From: an uncultured Oscillospiraceae bacterium
GTDB lineage: Bacteria; Bacillota; Clostridia; Oscillospirales; Acutalibacteraceae
Length of the DNA: 64,000 bases
Direction: 5' to 3'
NCBI GenBank assembly: GCA_958448165.1
Contig: CAUDCW010000004.1
Location: 147,262-211,261 of the forward strand
Shown: positions 25,222-34,734 of the stretch, piece by piece
Numbering within the stretch: position 1 is the stretch's first letter
Layout of the letters: the number at the start of each line of letters is the position of its first letter
Position numbers and translations under genes: made by a program
The notes under the pieces: generated by a model
What the model was told of the DNA's origin: nothing
The model's input: only the letters and a program-made list of their open reading frames with translations
The model's database searches: none

Positions 25222-26583
25222 ATGGGTAAAGCAAGTCCTAACAAAATGGGTACTGCGCCGATGTTCAGACTGATTATGTCTATGGCTCTGCCTGCGATGT
25301 TTTCAATGCTTATACAGGCGCTTTACAATGTGGTTGACAGCATATTTGTGTCAAAGATAAACGAGAACGCTCTTGCGGCGGTGTCGCTCGCCTTTCCGAT
25401 CCAGATGCTTATAATTGCAGTTGCCGTCGGAACGGGAGTGGGCATCAACAGCCTTGTGTCAAGAAAGCTCGGTGAGGGCGACATAAAGCAGGCTGACAGT
25501 GCGGCAACACACGGTCTGCTGCTGGGTGTTGCGTCGTGGCTTGTGTTTGCGATTATGGGACTTACCGTAGTTAGGCCGTTTTTCTCGTTTTACACAGACA
25601 GCCGAGAAATTTTTGATATGGGCGTAAGCTATTTAAGCTGCGTTATGATTTTCTCGTTCGGCTGTTTTGTCGAGATTAATCTTGAAAAAACACTTCAGGC
25701 AACAGGCAATATGATACAGCCGATGATATTTATGCTTATTGGTGCTGTAACAAATATTGTTCTTGACCCGATGTTCATTTTCGGCATAGGTTTCTTCCCG
25801 AAGCTCGGTGTGCTGGGTGCTGCCGTTGCCACGGTAATCGGGCAGATAGTTTCTATGATATACGCAATTTTTATAATGTTCTGCAAAAAGCACGCTGTAA
25901 AAATAAGCTTCAAGGGCTTTAAGCCGAGATTGTCTATAGTAAAAAAGATTTACACAGTCGGGGTTCCGTCGATTGTAATGCAGTCAATAGGCTCTGTTCT
26001 GCTCCTGTTTTTAAACCAGATACTCGTCGGCTTTTCAACCGCCGCTGTTTCCGTTCTCGGCGTGTATTACAAGCTGCAGTCCTTTGTGTTTATGCCGGTG
26101 TTCGGCTTGAATCAGGGGTCAATGCCGATTATGGGGTATAACTACGGCGCACGCAATAAAAAGCGGCTTCTGCTGGCTCTTAAATATTCATGCCTTATCG
26201 CTCTTGTGATAATGGCTGTCGGTACAGCGGTGTTCTGGCTGTTTCCTGAGCTTTTGCTCTCAATGTTCTCTCCGACCCGTGAGATGATAGAAATCGGCGT
26301 GCCTGCACTGAGGACAATCAGCCTGTGCTTTGTTCCGGCAACAATCGGAATAGTGTTCACAACGCTGTTTCAGGCGGTTGGAAAGGGACTTCGCAGTCTG
26401 TTCCTGTCTGTACTTCGTCAGCTTGTTGTGATAGTGCCTGTTGCGTATTTGTTCTCTTTTATAGATTTATGGGCGGTGTGGTATGCCTTCCCGATAGCGG
26501 AGCTTGTTTCCGTTGCGGCTGCACTGCTTATGTACCGCAATCTGCTTCACGGTGATTTTAAAAAGCTGGATACTCACGCCTGA
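25222..26583 (+). CDS. MATE-family efflux transporter
   Basis: A 453-residue, twelve-helix Na+/H+-coupled antiporter of the multidrug and toxic compound extrusion family, NorM/DinF-like. The first repeat is seen in LPAMFSMLIQALYNVVDSIFVSKI (residues 21-44) with AVAVGTGVGINSLVSRKLGEGD; the second repeat has NQGSMPIMGYNYGARNKKR. Substrate is unknown. ATG at 25222 is preferred to 25156 because GGGGGAT is 7-8 nt upstream. A hairpin separates it from vanZ. Confidence 0.93.
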   Translation: MGKASPNKMGTAPMFRLIMSMALPAMFSMLIQALYNVVDSIFVSKINENALAAVSLAFPIQMLIIAVAVGTGVGINSLVSRKLGEGDIKQADSAATHGLLLGVASWLVFAIMGLTVVRPFFSFYTDSREIFDMGVSYLSCVMIFSFGCFVEINLEKTLQATGNMIQPMIFMLIGAVTNIVLDPMFIFGIGFFPKLGVLGAAVATVIGQIVSMIYAIFIMFCKKHAVKISFKGFKPRLSIVKKIYTVGVPSIVMQSIGSVLLLFLNQILVGFSTAAVSVLGVYYKLQSFVFMPVFGLNQGSMPIMGYNYGARNKKRLLLALKYSCLIALVIMAVGTAVFWLFPELLLSMFSPTREMIEIGVPALRTISLCFVPATIGIVFTTLFQAVGKGLRSLFLSVLRQLVVIVPVAYLFSFIDLWAVWYAFPIAELVSVAAALLMYRNLLHGDFKKLDTHA

Positions 26584-26643
26584 TAGCATTATTTTTGTGT
26601 TGCCGGCATATCCTTTATAAAAAATAATTTGGGATGTGGCAAT

Positions 26644-27000
26644 ATGAATAACGACAGCTTTGACCGGAATGAATTTGAGCAGGAGTGGCAGTCGATAAGA
26701 CAATATGACGCCATGCCGGTTTCGTATGAAAGCTCTGATTATGACAGCGAGTACGGCGAAAGCACAGAAAACAAATCCAATCAAGGAGTCCGTGAAAAAA
26801 GAAAGCTCTCCGGCTTTCAGCGCACCGTCAAATATCAGCTCATAATCTGTGCAATTGCGGTAATCGGTGTGATAGCCGTCAAGTTCATCAGTGCGGATTT
26901 GTATCAGACCGTAAAAAGCTGGTATTATGAGCAGCTTAATTCACAGCTTATTATATCCGATGTGTTCAACAGGATAAGCGAGAATGCCCATGAGGTTTAA
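26644..27000 (+). CDS. Short SpoIVFA-like partner of the M50 protease (inferred)
   Basis: A 118-residue protein with an acidic N-terminal half, one transmembrane helix (YQLIICAIAVIGVIAVKFIS, about residues 64-83) and a short tail. It has no recognisable catalytic domain. By position, directly before an M50 (SpoIVFB-type) protease and overlapping it by 17 nt, it occupies the place usually held by SpoIVFA-like proteins, which carry an M23/LytM-like domain that is absent here. ATG at 26644 follows GGGATG. The assignment rests on context only. Confidence 0.5.
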   Translation: MNNDSFDRNEFEQEWQSIRQYDAMPVSYESSDYDSEYGESTENKSNQGVREKRKLSGFQRTVKYQLIICAIAVIGVIAVKFISADLYQTVKSWYYEQLNSQLIISDVFNRISENAHEV

Positions 27001-27613
27001 GCTGTTTAATATCCGGTTTTATTTAAGCTTTCCTCTTGCGGCGGCTTTGTGCATTGTGCTTTGCGTTGACAGCAGTATGACGGCATTTTGTGCACTTATC
27101 AACGCCTGTCTGCACGAGCTGGGGCATATCGCCGTTCTGAAGGCTTATGGCTGTAAAATAAAATCAATCACCCTCAGTGTTTTTGACATAAGCATCAAGA
27201 AAACGGATTGCGCTTTGTCAATCAACAGCGAAATTGCCGTTGCGCTTTCCGGTGCGGCGGCAAATATTTTTTGCGCGCTCTTGTTTTTGGTTACGTATTT
27301 GTGCTTTAATATTGATATTTTCAGAACGCTTTCTTTGTCTGCTCTTGTGCTTGCCTGCTTTAATCTTCTGCCGGTTGCGTCGCTCGACGGCGGCTGTGCG
27401 CTGATGCTGTTGATGATGAAAAGGCTCAGCCTTGACAAAGCGTCGAGAATTCTTGATATTATTTCGGGGATAGTATTGCTCCCGATGACGGTCTGCGGGA
27501 TAATTTTGCTTATAAAATCAAAATATAATTTTACTTTGCTGTTTACAAGCTGTTATTTGACGGGTATTATATTAATAAAGAAAAAACGTGATTTTAAGAC
27601 GATGCAGTCTTGA
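26984..27613 (+). CDS. M50 site-2 protease, SpoIVFB-like
   Basis: A 209-residue intramembrane zinc metalloprotease. The metal-binding HELGH is in NACLHELGHIAVLKAYG (about residues 40-56); the second motif, NLLPVASLDGG (about 128-138), supplies the third ligand Asp. About six membrane segments are predicted. In sporulating Firmicutes such enzymes process pro-sigma-K, but other family members have different targets, and sporulation ability of this organism is not shown. It is followed by a B12-type radical SAM gene, a conserved order in Clostridia. Confidence 0.88.
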   Translation: MPMRFKLFNIRFYLSFPLAAALCIVLCVDSSMTAFCALINACLHELGHIAVLKAYGCKIKSITLSVFDISIKKTDCALSINSEIAVALSGAAANIFCALLFLVTYLCFNIDIFRTLSLSALVLACFNLLPVASLDGGCALMLLMMKRLSLDKASRILDIISGIVLLPMTVCGIILLIKSKYNFTLLFTSCYLTGIILIKKKRDFKTMQS

Positions 27614-27637
27614 TATAAAAGATACGGAGATGATAGG

Positions 27638-29494
27638 ATGATAAGCAGGGACGTTGAAAAAATTCTGCTGAATGTTCAGAAGCCGGGCAGATACACCGGC
27701 GGAGAGCTGAACAGTGTTATAAAGGATAAAGACAAGGTGGACATAAGATTTGCTTTTTGCTTTCCCGATGTTTACGAGGTCGGTATGTCGCACCTAGGTA
27801 TGAAAATACTCTACAGCCAGTTCAACGAGCGTGAGGATATCTGGTGCGAGCGTGTGTTTGCGCCGTGGACTGATATGGAGGAGCAGATGAGGAAGAACAA
27901 TATTCCTCTTTACGCACTCGAAAGCGGCGACAGCCTTGATAAGTTTGACTTCATCGGCTTTACTCTGCAATATGAGCTGTCGTTTACCAATATTCTCTAT
28001 ATGCTTGAGCTTGGCAATATACCGCTTTTGTCAAAGGACAGACACGATTTGTTCAACATCGTGGTTGCCGGCGGACCGTGTGCCTGCAACCCCGAACCGC
28101 TTGCCGATTTTATTGATTTGTTCTTTATCGGCGAGGGCGAAGAGGTTGACCTTGAGGTAATGGATTTATACAAGCAGTGCAGAGCAAACGGCGAAACAAA
28201 GCAGCAGTTTCTTGAAAAAGCGGCACAGATAAAGGGTGTGTATGTTCCGTCGCTCTATGATGTTGAATATAATGACGACGGTACGATAAAATCCTTTACT
28301 CCCCAAAACAATGCGCCTGCCGTAATCAAAAAGAGAATAATAACAGATCTTGACAATCTGTATTATCCCGAGTCCTTTGTCGTTCCGTCGATTGAAATTG
28401 TCCACGACAGGGCAATGGCGGAGATTTTCAGAGGTTGCATCAGAGGCTGCCGCTTCTGTCAGGCAGGCTTTTTGTACCGTCCCGTACGAGAAAAATCGCC
28501 CGAGGTTATCGACCGACAGTGCCATATGCTCTGCAACAACACAGGCTATGACGAGGTGTCGCTGTCGTCATTAAGCTCCAGCGACTACACAAAAATAGGC
28601 GAACTGCTCGGCAATCTCACAAAATGGTCAAAGGATGAAAACGTGAGCATTTCACTGCCGTCACTGCGTGTTGACGGATTTTCCGATGAAATACTCTCAA
28701 AAATAAAAACCGTCAGAAAGAGCGGACTGACCTTTGCACCCGAGGCGGGAACACAAAGGCTCAGAGATGTTATCAATAAAAATGTTACCGAAGAAGAGCT
28801 TATGGACACCTGTTCGACAGCCTTCAACGGCGGCTGGACAACCGTTAAGCTTTACTTTATGATAGGACTCCCGACTGAAACTCTCGATGATGTTGCAGGG
28901 ATTGCACAGCTTGGGCAAAAGGTTGTGAACGCCTACTATAATGCCGAAAACAGGCAAAAGGGAAAGAGCGTTAAGGTGACGCTCAGCACCGCAAGTTTTG
29001 TGCCGAAGCCGTTTACACCGTTCCAGTGGTTCCCTCAGGACACGATGGACAAGCTTAAGGAAAAGCAGATGCACTTAAAGGATTCTATCACCACAAAGAA
29101 GATAAATTACAACTATCACGATTCGTCAACAAGCTTTGTCGAGGCTGTCTTTGCAAGAGGTGACAGACGGCTTTGCAAGGCTTTACTTAAAGCACACGAA
29201 AAGGGAATGATTTTTGACGGCTGGGGCGACTTCTTTAGCCTTGACAAATGGCTTGAGGTCTTTGATGAATGTGGCATTTATCCGGCATTTTACGCCAACA
29301 GACAAAGAGAATTTGACGAGCTTCTGCCGTGGGATCATATCGACTACGGCGTTAAGAAATCGTTCCTGATTGAGGAATGTAAAAGGGCATATAAAAACGA
29401 AACAACGCCGAATTGCCGTGAAAAATGCAGCAATTGCGGTGCGGCACAGTGGAAAAGGGGTGTGTGCTTTGAAAAGCGTAAGAATATGGTTTAA
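27638..29494 (+). CDS. TIGR03960-family B12-binding radical SAM protein
   Basis: A 618-residue protein with an N-terminal cobalamin-binding-like region (PDVYEVGMSHLGMKIL, then GGPCACNPEPLADFIDLFFIGEGEE) and a radical SAM core with the 4Fe-4S-ligating C-x3-C-x2-C in FRGCIRGCRFCQAGFLYRP (about residues 267-285). A C-terminal region with a cysteine pair (NCREKCSNCGAA) follows. Members pair with TIGR03936 proteins encoded immediately downstream, as here (26-nt overlap), and lie near rng/rplU in related genomes. The reaction is unknown. Confidence 0.9.
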   Translation: MISRDVEKILLNVQKPGRYTGGELNSVIKDKDKVDIRFAFCFPDVYEVGMSHLGMKILYSQFNEREDIWCERVFAPWTDMEEQMRKNNIPLYALESGDSLDKFDFIGFTLQYELSFTNILYMLELGNIPLLSKDRHDLFNIVVAGGPCACNPEPLADFIDLFFIGEGEEVDLEVMDLYKQCRANGETKQQFLEKAAQIKGVYVPSLYDVEYNDDGTIKSFTPQNNAPAVIKKRIITDLDNLYYPESFVVPSIEIVHDRAMAEIFRGCIRGCRFCQAGFLYRPVREKSPEVIDRQCHMLCNNTGYDEVSLSSLSSSDYTKIGELLGNLTKWSKDENVSISLPSLRVDGFSDEILSKIKTVRKSGLTFAPEAGTQRLRDVINKNVTEEELMDTCSTAFNGGWTTVKLYFMIGLPTETLDDVAGIAQLGQKVVNAYYNAENRQKGKSVKVTLSTASFVPKPFTPFQWFPQDTMDKLKEKQMHLKDSITTKKINYNYHDSSTSFVEAVFARGDRRLCKALLKAHEKGMIFDGWGDFFSLDKWLEVFDECGIYPAFYANRQREFDELLPWDHIDYGVKKSFLIEECKRAYKNETTPNCREKCSNCGAAQWKRGVCFEKRKNMV

Positions 29495-30128
29495 AAAAGA
29501 GGGCTTGTCAAGGTTTATTTCGCACCTTGATTTAAACAAGGTTATGACCCTTGCGTTTAACCGCAGCCGTATTCCGTTATGGCACACCGAGGGTTTTAAT
29601 CCGCATCCGTTTCTAACCTTTGCCTTGCCGCTGTCACTCGGGTTCAGCGGCGAGTGCGAAACAATGGATATCAAGCTTGAGGACGACTGCTTTGACATTT
29701 CGCAGATTCCCGACAAACTTAACAAGAGTCTGCCCGATGGCATAAGAGCATACAAGGCAGCCGAGCCTGTGATGAAGCCTGCACAAATCGCACTTGCAAG
29801 CTACAGCATAAAAATCGGCTGTGACTTTCAGAGTGTGGAAGGAATATATAACGATTTTAATTCATTGCTCAATGCTGAAAGCATAATAACGCAGAAAAAG
29901 ACGAAAAAGGGAATAAAGGATATTGATTTGAAGCCGTATCTTTCTGATTATTCCCTTGATGTTGACGGCGAGGAGGTTGTCTTTTCGGCAACCTTGCCGG
30001 CAGGCAGTACGGTTAATATTAACCCGATTTTGTATATTAATGCTCTTAAAGAAAAAACAGGACAGGAATATTATTATTCTGCGGCAAGAACAAAAATTAT
30101 GAATGAAAACGGTGAGTGCTTTGAATAA
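29469..30128 (+). CDS. TIGR03936 (DUF2344) radical-SAM-associated protein
   Basis: A 219-residue protein recognised from VRIWFKKEGLSRFISHLDLNKVMTLAFNRS and PLWHTEGFNPHPFLTFALPLSLGF, the family core. It lacks catalytic cysteines of its own and is thought to work with the upstream radical SAM protein. TTG at 29469 is chosen because AAAAGGGG is 8 nt upstream and the family N-terminus begins just there; the longer frame to 29370 is translation of the upstream gene's end. The gene overlaps its neighbour by 26 nt. Confidence 0.86.
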   Translation: MKSVRIWFKKEGLSRFISHLDLNKVMTLAFNRSRIPLWHTEGFNPHPFLTFALPLSLGFSGECETMDIKLEDDCFDISQIPDKLNKSLPDGIRAYKAAEPVMKPAQIALASYSIKIGCDFQSVEGIYNDFNSLLNAESIITQKKTKKGIKDIDLKPYLSDYSLDVDGEEVVFSATLPAGSTVNINPILYINALKEKTGQEYYYSAARTKIMNENGECFE

Positions 30129-30819
30129 GCTTGCGAATATAAAATATATCTTCCTTGATGCCGACGAAACACTGCTTGATTTTCCGTTTGCCGAGCATTA
30201 CGCTTTCAAAGCAACTATGGAGCATTTTGGTATATCTTATTCGGATAAGCTTTACAGCGATTATTCCGCAGAAAACCTGGGACTCTGGAAAAAGCTTGAA
30301 AAGGGCGAAATAACAAAGCCGAGGCTTTTGAGCCTAAGATATGAAAATCTGTTTGAGCGTAACGGCATTACGGTTGAAAGTGTTGACGAGGTCAACGAGT
30401 GTTATTTTTCTTTTATGAGAAAATGCGGAAAGATAATTAAAAATGCAGACAAGCTGTGTGAAACGCTGTGTAAGAAATATAAGCTTTACATAGCAACCAA
30501 TGGCACAAGAAATGTAGCAATGGGTCGCCTTGAGCAAAGCGGACTTCTGCCGTTTATTACAGATGTGTTCATTTCCGACTATATCGGGCACAATAAGCCG
30601 TCAAGGGAGTTTTTTGATTACTGCTTTAACAAAATCGGAGATTATGACAGGAGCAGATATATAATTCTCGGCGATTCGCTGACGTCTGATATGCAGGGCG
30701 GCAAAAACGCAGGTATATTAACCTGTCTGTATGACCCTGAAAATAAAACGCAAATGCCGAACGAGCTTTGCGACTATAAAATCGAAGCACTGCTTGATTT
30801 TGCAGATATTCTTTCTTAA
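30121..30819 (+). CDS. HAD-family hydrolase, YjjG-like nucleotidase
   Basis: About 232 residues. HAD motif I is FLDADETLLDF, motif II is ATNGT, motif III Lys is in HNKPSREFF, and motif IV is ILGDSLTSDMQGG; a helical cap follows motif I. This matches YjjG-type pyrimidine-nucleotidases, which clean non-canonical nucleotides, although substrate cannot be fixed by sequence. Start is uncertain: ATG at 30103 (238 residues) or TTG at 30121 just after GGTGAG. TTG fits the usual family N-terminus better. It overlaps the preceding gene either way. Confidence 0.82.
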   Translation: MNKLANIKYIFLDADETLLDFPFAEHYAFKATMEHFGISYSDKLYSDYSAENLGLWKKLEKGEITKPRLLSLRYENLFERNGITVESVDEVNECYFSFMRKCGKIIKNADKLCETLCKKYKLYIATNGTRNVAMGRLEQSGLLPFITDVFISDYIGHNKPSREFFDYCFNKIGDYDRSRYIILGDSLTSDMQGGKNAGILTCLYDPENKTQMPNELCDYKIEALLDFADILS

Positions 30820-30844
30820 GGTGCATTTGATAGGAGGTGAATTT

Positions 30845-31126
30845 GTGCTTGATTTTGACTATATCTTAGGTGAAGTGTTGCTTGCCGAAGTTTGTTATTT
30901 AAAAAATAAAGAGATGTACGATAGGGTTCAAGTATACGGCAAAATTATATTCGCTGAGAAGGACAATAAAATTACAATATGCCGAAATGATAATTCGTTG
31001 TTTTCCTTTCCACCTGACCTTTCTTCTGTAGCTTTGGCACAGCCCGGAACATATAAGCTGGATTCAAACGGAGAAGAGGTTAAAAATCCTGATTTACTTG
31101 CCAAATGGAGTGTATATTACGAATAA
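30845..31126 (+). CDS. Hypothetical protein (93 residues)
   Basis: Not recognised. It starts with GTG at 30845, with a strong SD AGGAGGTGA 5 nt upstream, which argues that it is a real gene despite no family match; the longer frame from 30731 lies inside the HAD gene. The protein begins LDFDYILGEVLLAEV and is of mixed charge with a Tyr-rich end (WSVYYE). It has no transmembrane helix and is probably cytosolic. It sits between the HAD and lipoprotein genes on the same strand. Confidence 0.6.
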   Translation: MLDFDYILGEVLLAEVCYLKNKEMYDRVQVYGKIIFAEKDNKITICRNDNSLFSFPPDLSSVALAQPGTYKLDSNGEEVKNPDLLAKWSVYYE

Positions 31127-31186
31127 GTGACTTAAATTTTTTATTTGCAGTTGTGTTAATATACGCTATACGAGGGGATGATACTT

Positions 31187-32164
31187 ATGAATAAAAAAGT
31201 TCTCAGCTTTACCCTTGCTTTATTCTTATGCTTGCTTTCTTTTTCCTCCTGCGCTCATAATGAAGTGCCAAAAGCTTCAATTTACAGTGATAAAAGTAAC
31301 TGGGCATATTATGCCATTGGAGAGGACAAAGCCTCCGACCTGTTTCTGATTTGCCCTACAGTGTATTCAGGCAGCGGCGATAACCACAATATGAGCCTTG
31401 ACGATGAAAAAACAAAAGCCTCTTTTTACGGCGCACTGAATATGGAAAAGGGTATTTATGAGGATGAGTGCCGTATGTTCGCGCCGTATTACCGTCAGGC
31501 AGGCTTGGAGGTTTATCAGCTTGACAAGGCGGAAAGGGAGCAGTACCTTGAAACGGCATATAATGACGTTAAGGAAGCGTTTTTGTATTATTTTGAAAAC
31601 CTGAACGATAACCGCCCATACATCTTGGCTGGTTTTTCGCAGGGAGCAGATATGACGTTAAGACTTATGAAAGATTTGTTCTCGGACGAAAAATACAGCA
31701 AAAATCTTATTGCAACCTATTCAATCGGCTGGGCGCTGACAAGCGAGGAGGTTAAGGAATATCCACAGCTGAAGCCTGCCGAGGGTGAAACCGACACGGG
31801 CGTGATTATCACCTTTAATTCCGAGGATAAGGATATTAAAACATCTGTAATAGTAGAGGATAAAACACTCGGAATAAATCCGCTCAACTGGAAAACCGAT
31901 TCAACAGTCGCCGATAAATCGCTCAATCTGGGCGCCTGCTTCACAAATTATGACGGCGAAATCACAAGGGAAGAGAAAAATCTCACAGGTGCTTACCTTG
32001 ACCCCGACAGAGGAACACTGAAGGTCACTGACATTGACAAGGCGGATTATCCGTCATCAATTCCGCTTTTCCCTGATGGAGTGTATCATATTTATGATTA
32101 CCAGTTTTTCTACCGCAATCTTCAAAAGAATGTGGGCGACAGGGTGAAAGCATTTATGAGTTAA
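31187..32164 (+). CDS. DUF3089 alpha/beta-hydrolase lipoprotein
   Basis: About 325 residues. The N-terminal signal (KVLSFTLALFLCLLSFSSC) ends in a lipobox-like SFSSC, so the protein is probably acylated and surface-anchored. DUF3089 features are NWAYYAIGEDKASDLFLICPTVYSG, the MFAPYYRQAG region and the nucleophile elbow GFSQG (ILAGFSQGADM). Catalysis is therefore probably ester or thioester hydrolysis; substrate unknown. ATG at 31187 fits the signal peptide best, with GAGGGG about 10 nt upstream. Confidence 0.82.
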   Translation: MNKKVLSFTLALFLCLLSFSSCAHNEVPKASIYSDKSNWAYYAIGEDKASDLFLICPTVYSGSGDNHNMSLDDEKTKASFYGALNMEKGIYEDECRMFAPYYRQAGLEVYQLDKAEREQYLETAYNDVKEAFLYYFENLNDNRPYILAGFSQGADMTLRLMKDLFSDEKYSKNLIATYSIGWALTSEEVKEYPQLKPAEGETDTGVIITFNSEDKDIKTSVIVEDKTLGINPLNWKTDSTVADKSLNLGACFTNYDGEITREEKNLTGAYLDPDRGTLKVTDIDKADYPSSIPLFPDGVYHIYDYQFFYRNLQKNVGDRVKAFMS

Positions 32165-32176
32165 AAATAAAAAAAC

Positions 32177-32230
32177 AAAGATGCATACATGGCAAGTGTA
32201 AACGAACAGCCGTGTGTGCATCTTTTGTTT
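32177..32230. terminator. Terminator before the CRISPR-Cas locus
   Basis: Imperfect arms AAAGATGCATACATGGC and GCCGTGTGTGCATCTTTT, then TGTTTT. On the minus strand it is also followed by T-rich sequence. It separates the DUF3089 gene from cas3. Confidence 0.65.
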
Positions 32231-32373
32231 TACAAGCAATTCGACCAAAAAGTTTAATCGGAGTTTGTGCATAGAAACAAAAATTGTTTATTTTGCCTAA
32301 AAATGTCGATAAAAATAAAATAATGTGTTACAATTATAAATAAGTTTATAATAGACTAAACGAGGTGATAAAA

Positions 32374-34734
32374 TTGGAGTATGCCGCTCATATAAGAGCT
32401 TCGGACGAGAAAATTCAACCAGTTGCTGAGCATTGCTCAGAAACCGCCGGAATTACACAGAAATATGTTGCGAAGCTTGAACTTTATAATCTTGCAAAGC
32501 TACAGGGGCTTATTCATGACGCAGGCAAGCTTACTGCGGATTTTAACAGCTATATCCGTGACGAAAGCACTTTTCGCCGAGGTGATATTGACCACAGCTT
32601 TGCCGGAGCAAGATATATCTGTGAACTTGCTGACAGATACAATGATAAAAATATACACAATGTTTCACGTTTTATCGCACGAACAGTAATTTCTCATCAC
32701 GGACTGCACGACTGGATTGATGATGAGGGAAAGGATTATTTCTCCTACCGTATATCAAAAGATGAAAGATACAGTGAGATTTGCCGTAATATCAAAGAGA
32801 TGTTTAATGAGCAGGAGCTTATAAAACTGCTCCGGAATGCAGCTGAAGAGTATAGTGTTGTAAGAAAAAAAATCAAAGCAATCAGTCCGGAGCCTCAGAG
32901 CTTTGCGTTCTATCTTGGAATGTTTGAGCGCTTTATGCAGTCTGTTTTGATTGACGCCGACAGGACAAATACGGCTGATTTTATGTCGGGCAGTCAAACG
33001 GAAAACATATTCAATACCGCTGCTTTGTGGGAGAATATGCACAAGCGTCTGGAGGATAAATTGAAAGGCTTTGCAGACAGAACAGACCGTATCTCTGTTC
33101 AGCGCAGAAGTATTTCTGACCGTTGTGCCGCCTTTGCGGATAATAAAGTCGGCGTATGTCGCCTTATTGTCCCCACAGGCGGAGGAAAAACTCTGTCATC
33201 ACTGCGGTTTGCCATTGAGTATTGCCGTAAGAATGATATGGATAAGATAATTTATGTTGCGCCGTTTATGTCGATACTTGAACAAAACAGCGACGAAATC
33301 CGCTCCATTGCCGGGGAAGAAAATTTTCTTGAGCATCACTCAAATATTATTCAGGAAATCGACACTCAGGAGGAGCTTGACGAGTATGAACTGCGAGCCG
33401 AAAAATGGGACAGCCCTGTTATAGCAACAACTATGGTTCAGTTCTTTAACTCTCTGTTCCTCGGCAAAACCTCTGCCGTGCGCAGAATGCACAGGCTGAG
33501 TCGTGCTGTTATTATTATTGACGAGGTGCAGTCGGTGCCGCTTAAGTGCGTTAATCTTTTTAATCTTGCTGTTAATTTTCTTACACAGATATGCGGGAGC
33601 ACGGTTGTTCTTTGCTCGGCTACTCAGCCTGTATTTGAAAATCTGAAATTTCCTCTTGTACTCGATGAAAACAGCAGTATGACAGGCGACTGTTCGCAGG
33701 ATTTTGAAGCCTTCAAAAGAACGAAGCTTGTTCCGGAGATAAGAAAGTCAGGCTATACATATGATAAAGCCGCAGATTTTTGCTATGAAAAATATCTTGA
33801 AAACGGCAGCCTTCTTGCGGTTGTGAATACAAAAAAATCGGCAGCGTCGATATATGAACTTATCAAAGCAAAAAATGATAATGCGTCGGTTGCAGACAGA
33901 GCGCAGGTTGTGCACCTGAGCACCAATATGTGCCCTGCACACAGAAGAGAAAAAATTGCGCAAATGCGAAAAATGCTTAATGAGCAAAGAAAGGTAATTT
34001 GTGTTACAACACAGCTTATCGAGGCAGGCGTTGATATTTCTTTTGGCTGTGTGGTGCGTTCTCTTGCGGGTATGGACAATGCGGCTCAGGCGGCAGGACG
34101 CTGCAACAGAAATGGTGAAAAGGCGTCTGTCTGCCCAGTGTATGTAATTAATATTAAAGATGAAAACTTAAGTAAAATGCCTGAACTTAAGTCTGCTCAG
34201 GCTGTTTCAAAACTGATAATCGGAAACGATAATTTTTCTGATTTACTTGCGGTCGATACCATGACCGCATATTTCAGAAAATTCTATGGAGAACAAAAAG
34301 ATATGCTCTCTTATAATATCCGCAATTCTGATGTGCCCGAAACGCTCATCAATCTTCTCTCGTTGAATTCAAACAGATTTCAGCTGAACAAGAACCCCGA
34401 AATGCGTTTCTGTGCACAAGCGTTTAAAACGGCAGGAGATGTTTTTGGAGTGATTGAGAATAACACCGACGATATGATAGTGCCGTATAACGAAGAAGCA
34501 AAAGAAATCATACAAAAGCTTAATTCAGCCATTCCTCCAAACGAGATCCTGAGCGTTCTGCGTGTTGCACAGAAATACACAGTAAGTGTGTATCCGAATA
34601 TGAAAAAAGCACTCTGTGAAGCGGGAGCGGTTGAACAGCTCGCTTGCGGGGCGTTGGCTATAAGCCACGGATTTTATGACGATTCGCTGGGAATAACTGC
34701 GGAGGGCAGCTGCAATGAAATACTGATATATTAA
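32374..34734 (+). CDS. cas3: CRISPR-associated helicase/nuclease Cas3 (type I-C)
   Basis: A 786-residue HD-nuclease plus SF2 helicase that degrades DNA marked by Cascade. HD domain: AEHCSETAG, GLIHDAGKL, DIDHSFAGARY and SHHGLHDW. Helicase: Walker A VPTGGGKTLSS (about residue 270), motif II IIDEVQSVP, LCSATQPVF, and motifs V/VI EAGVDISFGCVVRSLAGMDNAAQAAGRCNRNG. TTG at 32374 is used because GAGGTG lies 6 nt upstream. A likely -10 (TATAAT, 32347-32352) is seen upstream. cas3 is separated from the rest of the cas genes by a MITE copy and the ncRNA region, so it has its own promoter. Confidence 0.96.
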   Translation: MEYAAHIRASDEKIQPVAEHCSETAGITQKYVAKLELYNLAKLQGLIHDAGKLTADFNSYIRDESTFRRGDIDHSFAGARYICELADRYNDKNIHNVSRFIARTVISHHGLHDWIDDEGKDYFSYRISKDERYSEICRNIKEMFNEQELIKLLRNAAEEYSVVRKKIKAISPEPQSFAFYLGMFERFMQSVLIDADRTNTADFMSGSQTENIFNTAALWENMHKRLEDKLKGFADRTDRISVQRRSISDRCAAFADNKVGVCRLIVPTGGGKTLSSLRFAIEYCRKNDMDKIIYVAPFMSILEQNSDEIRSIAGEENFLEHHSNIIQEIDTQEELDEYELRAEKWDSPVIATTMVQFFNSLFLGKTSAVRRMHRLSRAVIIIDEVQSVPLKCVNLFNLAVNFLTQICGSTVVLCSATQPVFENLKFPLVLDENSSMTGDCSQDFEAFKRTKLVPEIRKSGYTYDKAADFCYEKYLENGSLLAVVNTKKSAASIYELIKAKNDNASVADRAQVVHLSTNMCPAHRREKIAQMRKMLNEQRKVICVTTQLIEAGVDISFGCVVRSLAGMDNAAQAAGRCNRNGEKASVCPVYVINIKDENLSKMPELKSAQAVSKLIIGNDNFSDLLAVDTMTAYFRKFYGEQKDMLSYNIRNSDVPETLINLLSLNSNRFQLNKNPEMRFCAQAFKTAGDVFGVIENNTDDMIVPYNEEAKEIIQKLNSAIPPNEILSVLRVAQKYTVSVYPNMKKALCEAGAVEQLACGALAISHGFYDDSLGITAEGSCNEILIY

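Noticed and set aside
32340..32373. A second target of the crRNA-like guide at the cas3 promoter (TAGTCTATTATAAAC on the minus strand)
   Set aside because: Only the first four bases match without gaps; not enough to claim recognition.
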